Positions 63,688 through 64,000 of a DNA stretch of 64,000 bases are shown here, in pieces. A model generated the notes under the pieces. It was not told where the DNA came from, searched no databases, and saw only the letters and a list, made by a program, of their open reading frames with translations. The stretch is from Bordetella genomosp. 9 (GTDB lineage Bacteria; Pseudomonadota; Gammaproteobacteria; Burkholderiales; Burkholderiaceae_B): the NCBI RefSeq assembly GCF_002119725.1, contig NZ_CP021109.1:992001-1056000 (forward strand), given 5' to 3'. The number at the start of each line of letters is the position of its first letter. Position 1 is the first letter of the stretch. Both the position numbers and the translations under genes were made by a program.

Positions 63688-64000
63688 ATGGCTCAACTCA
63701 ATGGCGCCGAGGCGATGGTGCGCATGCTTCAGGCCTACGACGTAAAGCACATCTTCGGCCTGTGCGGCGATACCAGTCTGCCGTTCTACGACGCGCTTTA
63801 CCGGCTCGACCACGGCATTCAGCACGTGTTGACGCGCGACGAACGCAGCGCCGGGTACATGGCGGATGCCTATGCCCGTGTCAGCGGGAAGGTGGGCGTG
63901 TGCGAAGGCCCGAGCGGGGGCGGCGCGACCTACCTTCTGCCTGGACTGGTCGAGGCGAACGAATCCTCCATCCCCGTGCTGGGCATCACTTCGGACGTGG
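63688..64000 (+). CDS. Thiamine-diphosphate-dependent enzyme (N-terminal part only)
   Basis: About 104 residues are visible before the right edge. MAQLNGAEAMVRMLQAYDVK and HIFGLCGDTSLPFYDAL open the pyrimidine-binding domain, and HVLTRDERSAGYMADAYARV carries the conserved catalytic glutamate. CEGPSGGGATYLLPGLVEAN and SIPVLGITSDV follow. The family includes acetolactate synthase, sulfoacetaldehyde acetyltransferase and related decarboxylases. The start is one base after the bug gene stop. The exact activity needs the missing C-terminal part. Confidence 0.85.
   Translation, partial: MAQLNGAEAMVRMLQAYDVKHIFGLCGDTSLPFYDALYRLDHGIQHVLTRDERSAGYMADAYARVSGKVGVCEGPSGGGATYLLPGLVEANESSIPVLGITSDV

Overview
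The window is G+C-rich chromosomal DNA from a betaproteobacterium of the Alcaligenaceae, most likely Bordetella or a close relative such as Achromobacter. The evidence is a Bordetella-type 16S rRNA, a MurE-MurF fusion as known in Bordetella, several tripartite tricarboxylate transporter (Tct/Bug) genes, and betaproteobacterial gene order (proS-ybgC-tolQRA, zapA-6S RNA, a complete dcw cluster). I saw no prophage, insertion sequence, integron or CRISPR array. Almost all of it is core genome, so the interesting signals are mainly regulatory or structural.

Layout. 1-3.8 kb (minus): proS-ybgC-tolQ-tolR-tolA, the last cut by the left edge. 3.8-8.9 kb (plus): rppH overlapping a TctD/TctE-type two-component system, then tctB-tctA and a clear terminator. 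9-14.8 kb: a GhrA-type reductase (plus), a GarR-type dehydrogenase and a gamma-glutamyltransferase homologue (minus), and a second tctB-tctA pair (minus). Neither tctBA pair has a binding-protein gene beside it. 15.4-22.1 kb: a ZapB-like coiled-coil gene, zapA, 6S RNA, a SIMPL protein, lgt, ilvD overlapping a small cytochrome c, and hppD divergent from an Lrp/AsnC regulator. 22.1-28.3 kb: one complete rRNA operon (promoter, boxA, 16S, tRNA-Ile, tRNA-Ala, 23S, 5S, terminator) with readable RNase III processing stalks.

28.3-38 kb: a structured non-coding stretch with a 40-bp tandem duplication, a small membrane protein, a SWIB-domain protein, an M20 amidohydrolase, pyrC, an ABC-F ATPase, a di-haem peroxidase homologue, an AcpA-like phosphatase with 11-bp upstream repeats, and RNase P RNA. 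38-56.5 kb: the dcw division and cell-wall cluster mraZ-rsmH-ftsL-ftsI-murEF-mraY-murD-ftsW-murG-murC-ddlB-ftsQ-ftsA-ftsZ-lpxC, mostly joined by ATGA overlaps. 56.5-61 kb: a DUF721 (DciA-like) gene divergent from an M23 peptidase, then secA. 61.1-64 kb: a glyoxalase-like protein, a GntR/FCD regulator behind a perfect palindrome, a Bug/TctC receptor and the start of a thiamine-diphosphate enzyme, which looks like a small catabolic cassette.

Functionally, Tol-Pal, Lgt, LpxC, SecA and the dcw products serve envelope growth and division. The rRNA operon, RNase P, 6S RNA, RppH and ProS serve RNA metabolism and translation. The Tct genes and nearby oxidoreductases suggest growth on organic acids. 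No wholly new system is evident. The best leads are the Pho-box-like repeats before the phosphatase, the structured region after the rRNA operon, the hairpins between tctE and tctB, and the palindrome before the GntR gene.
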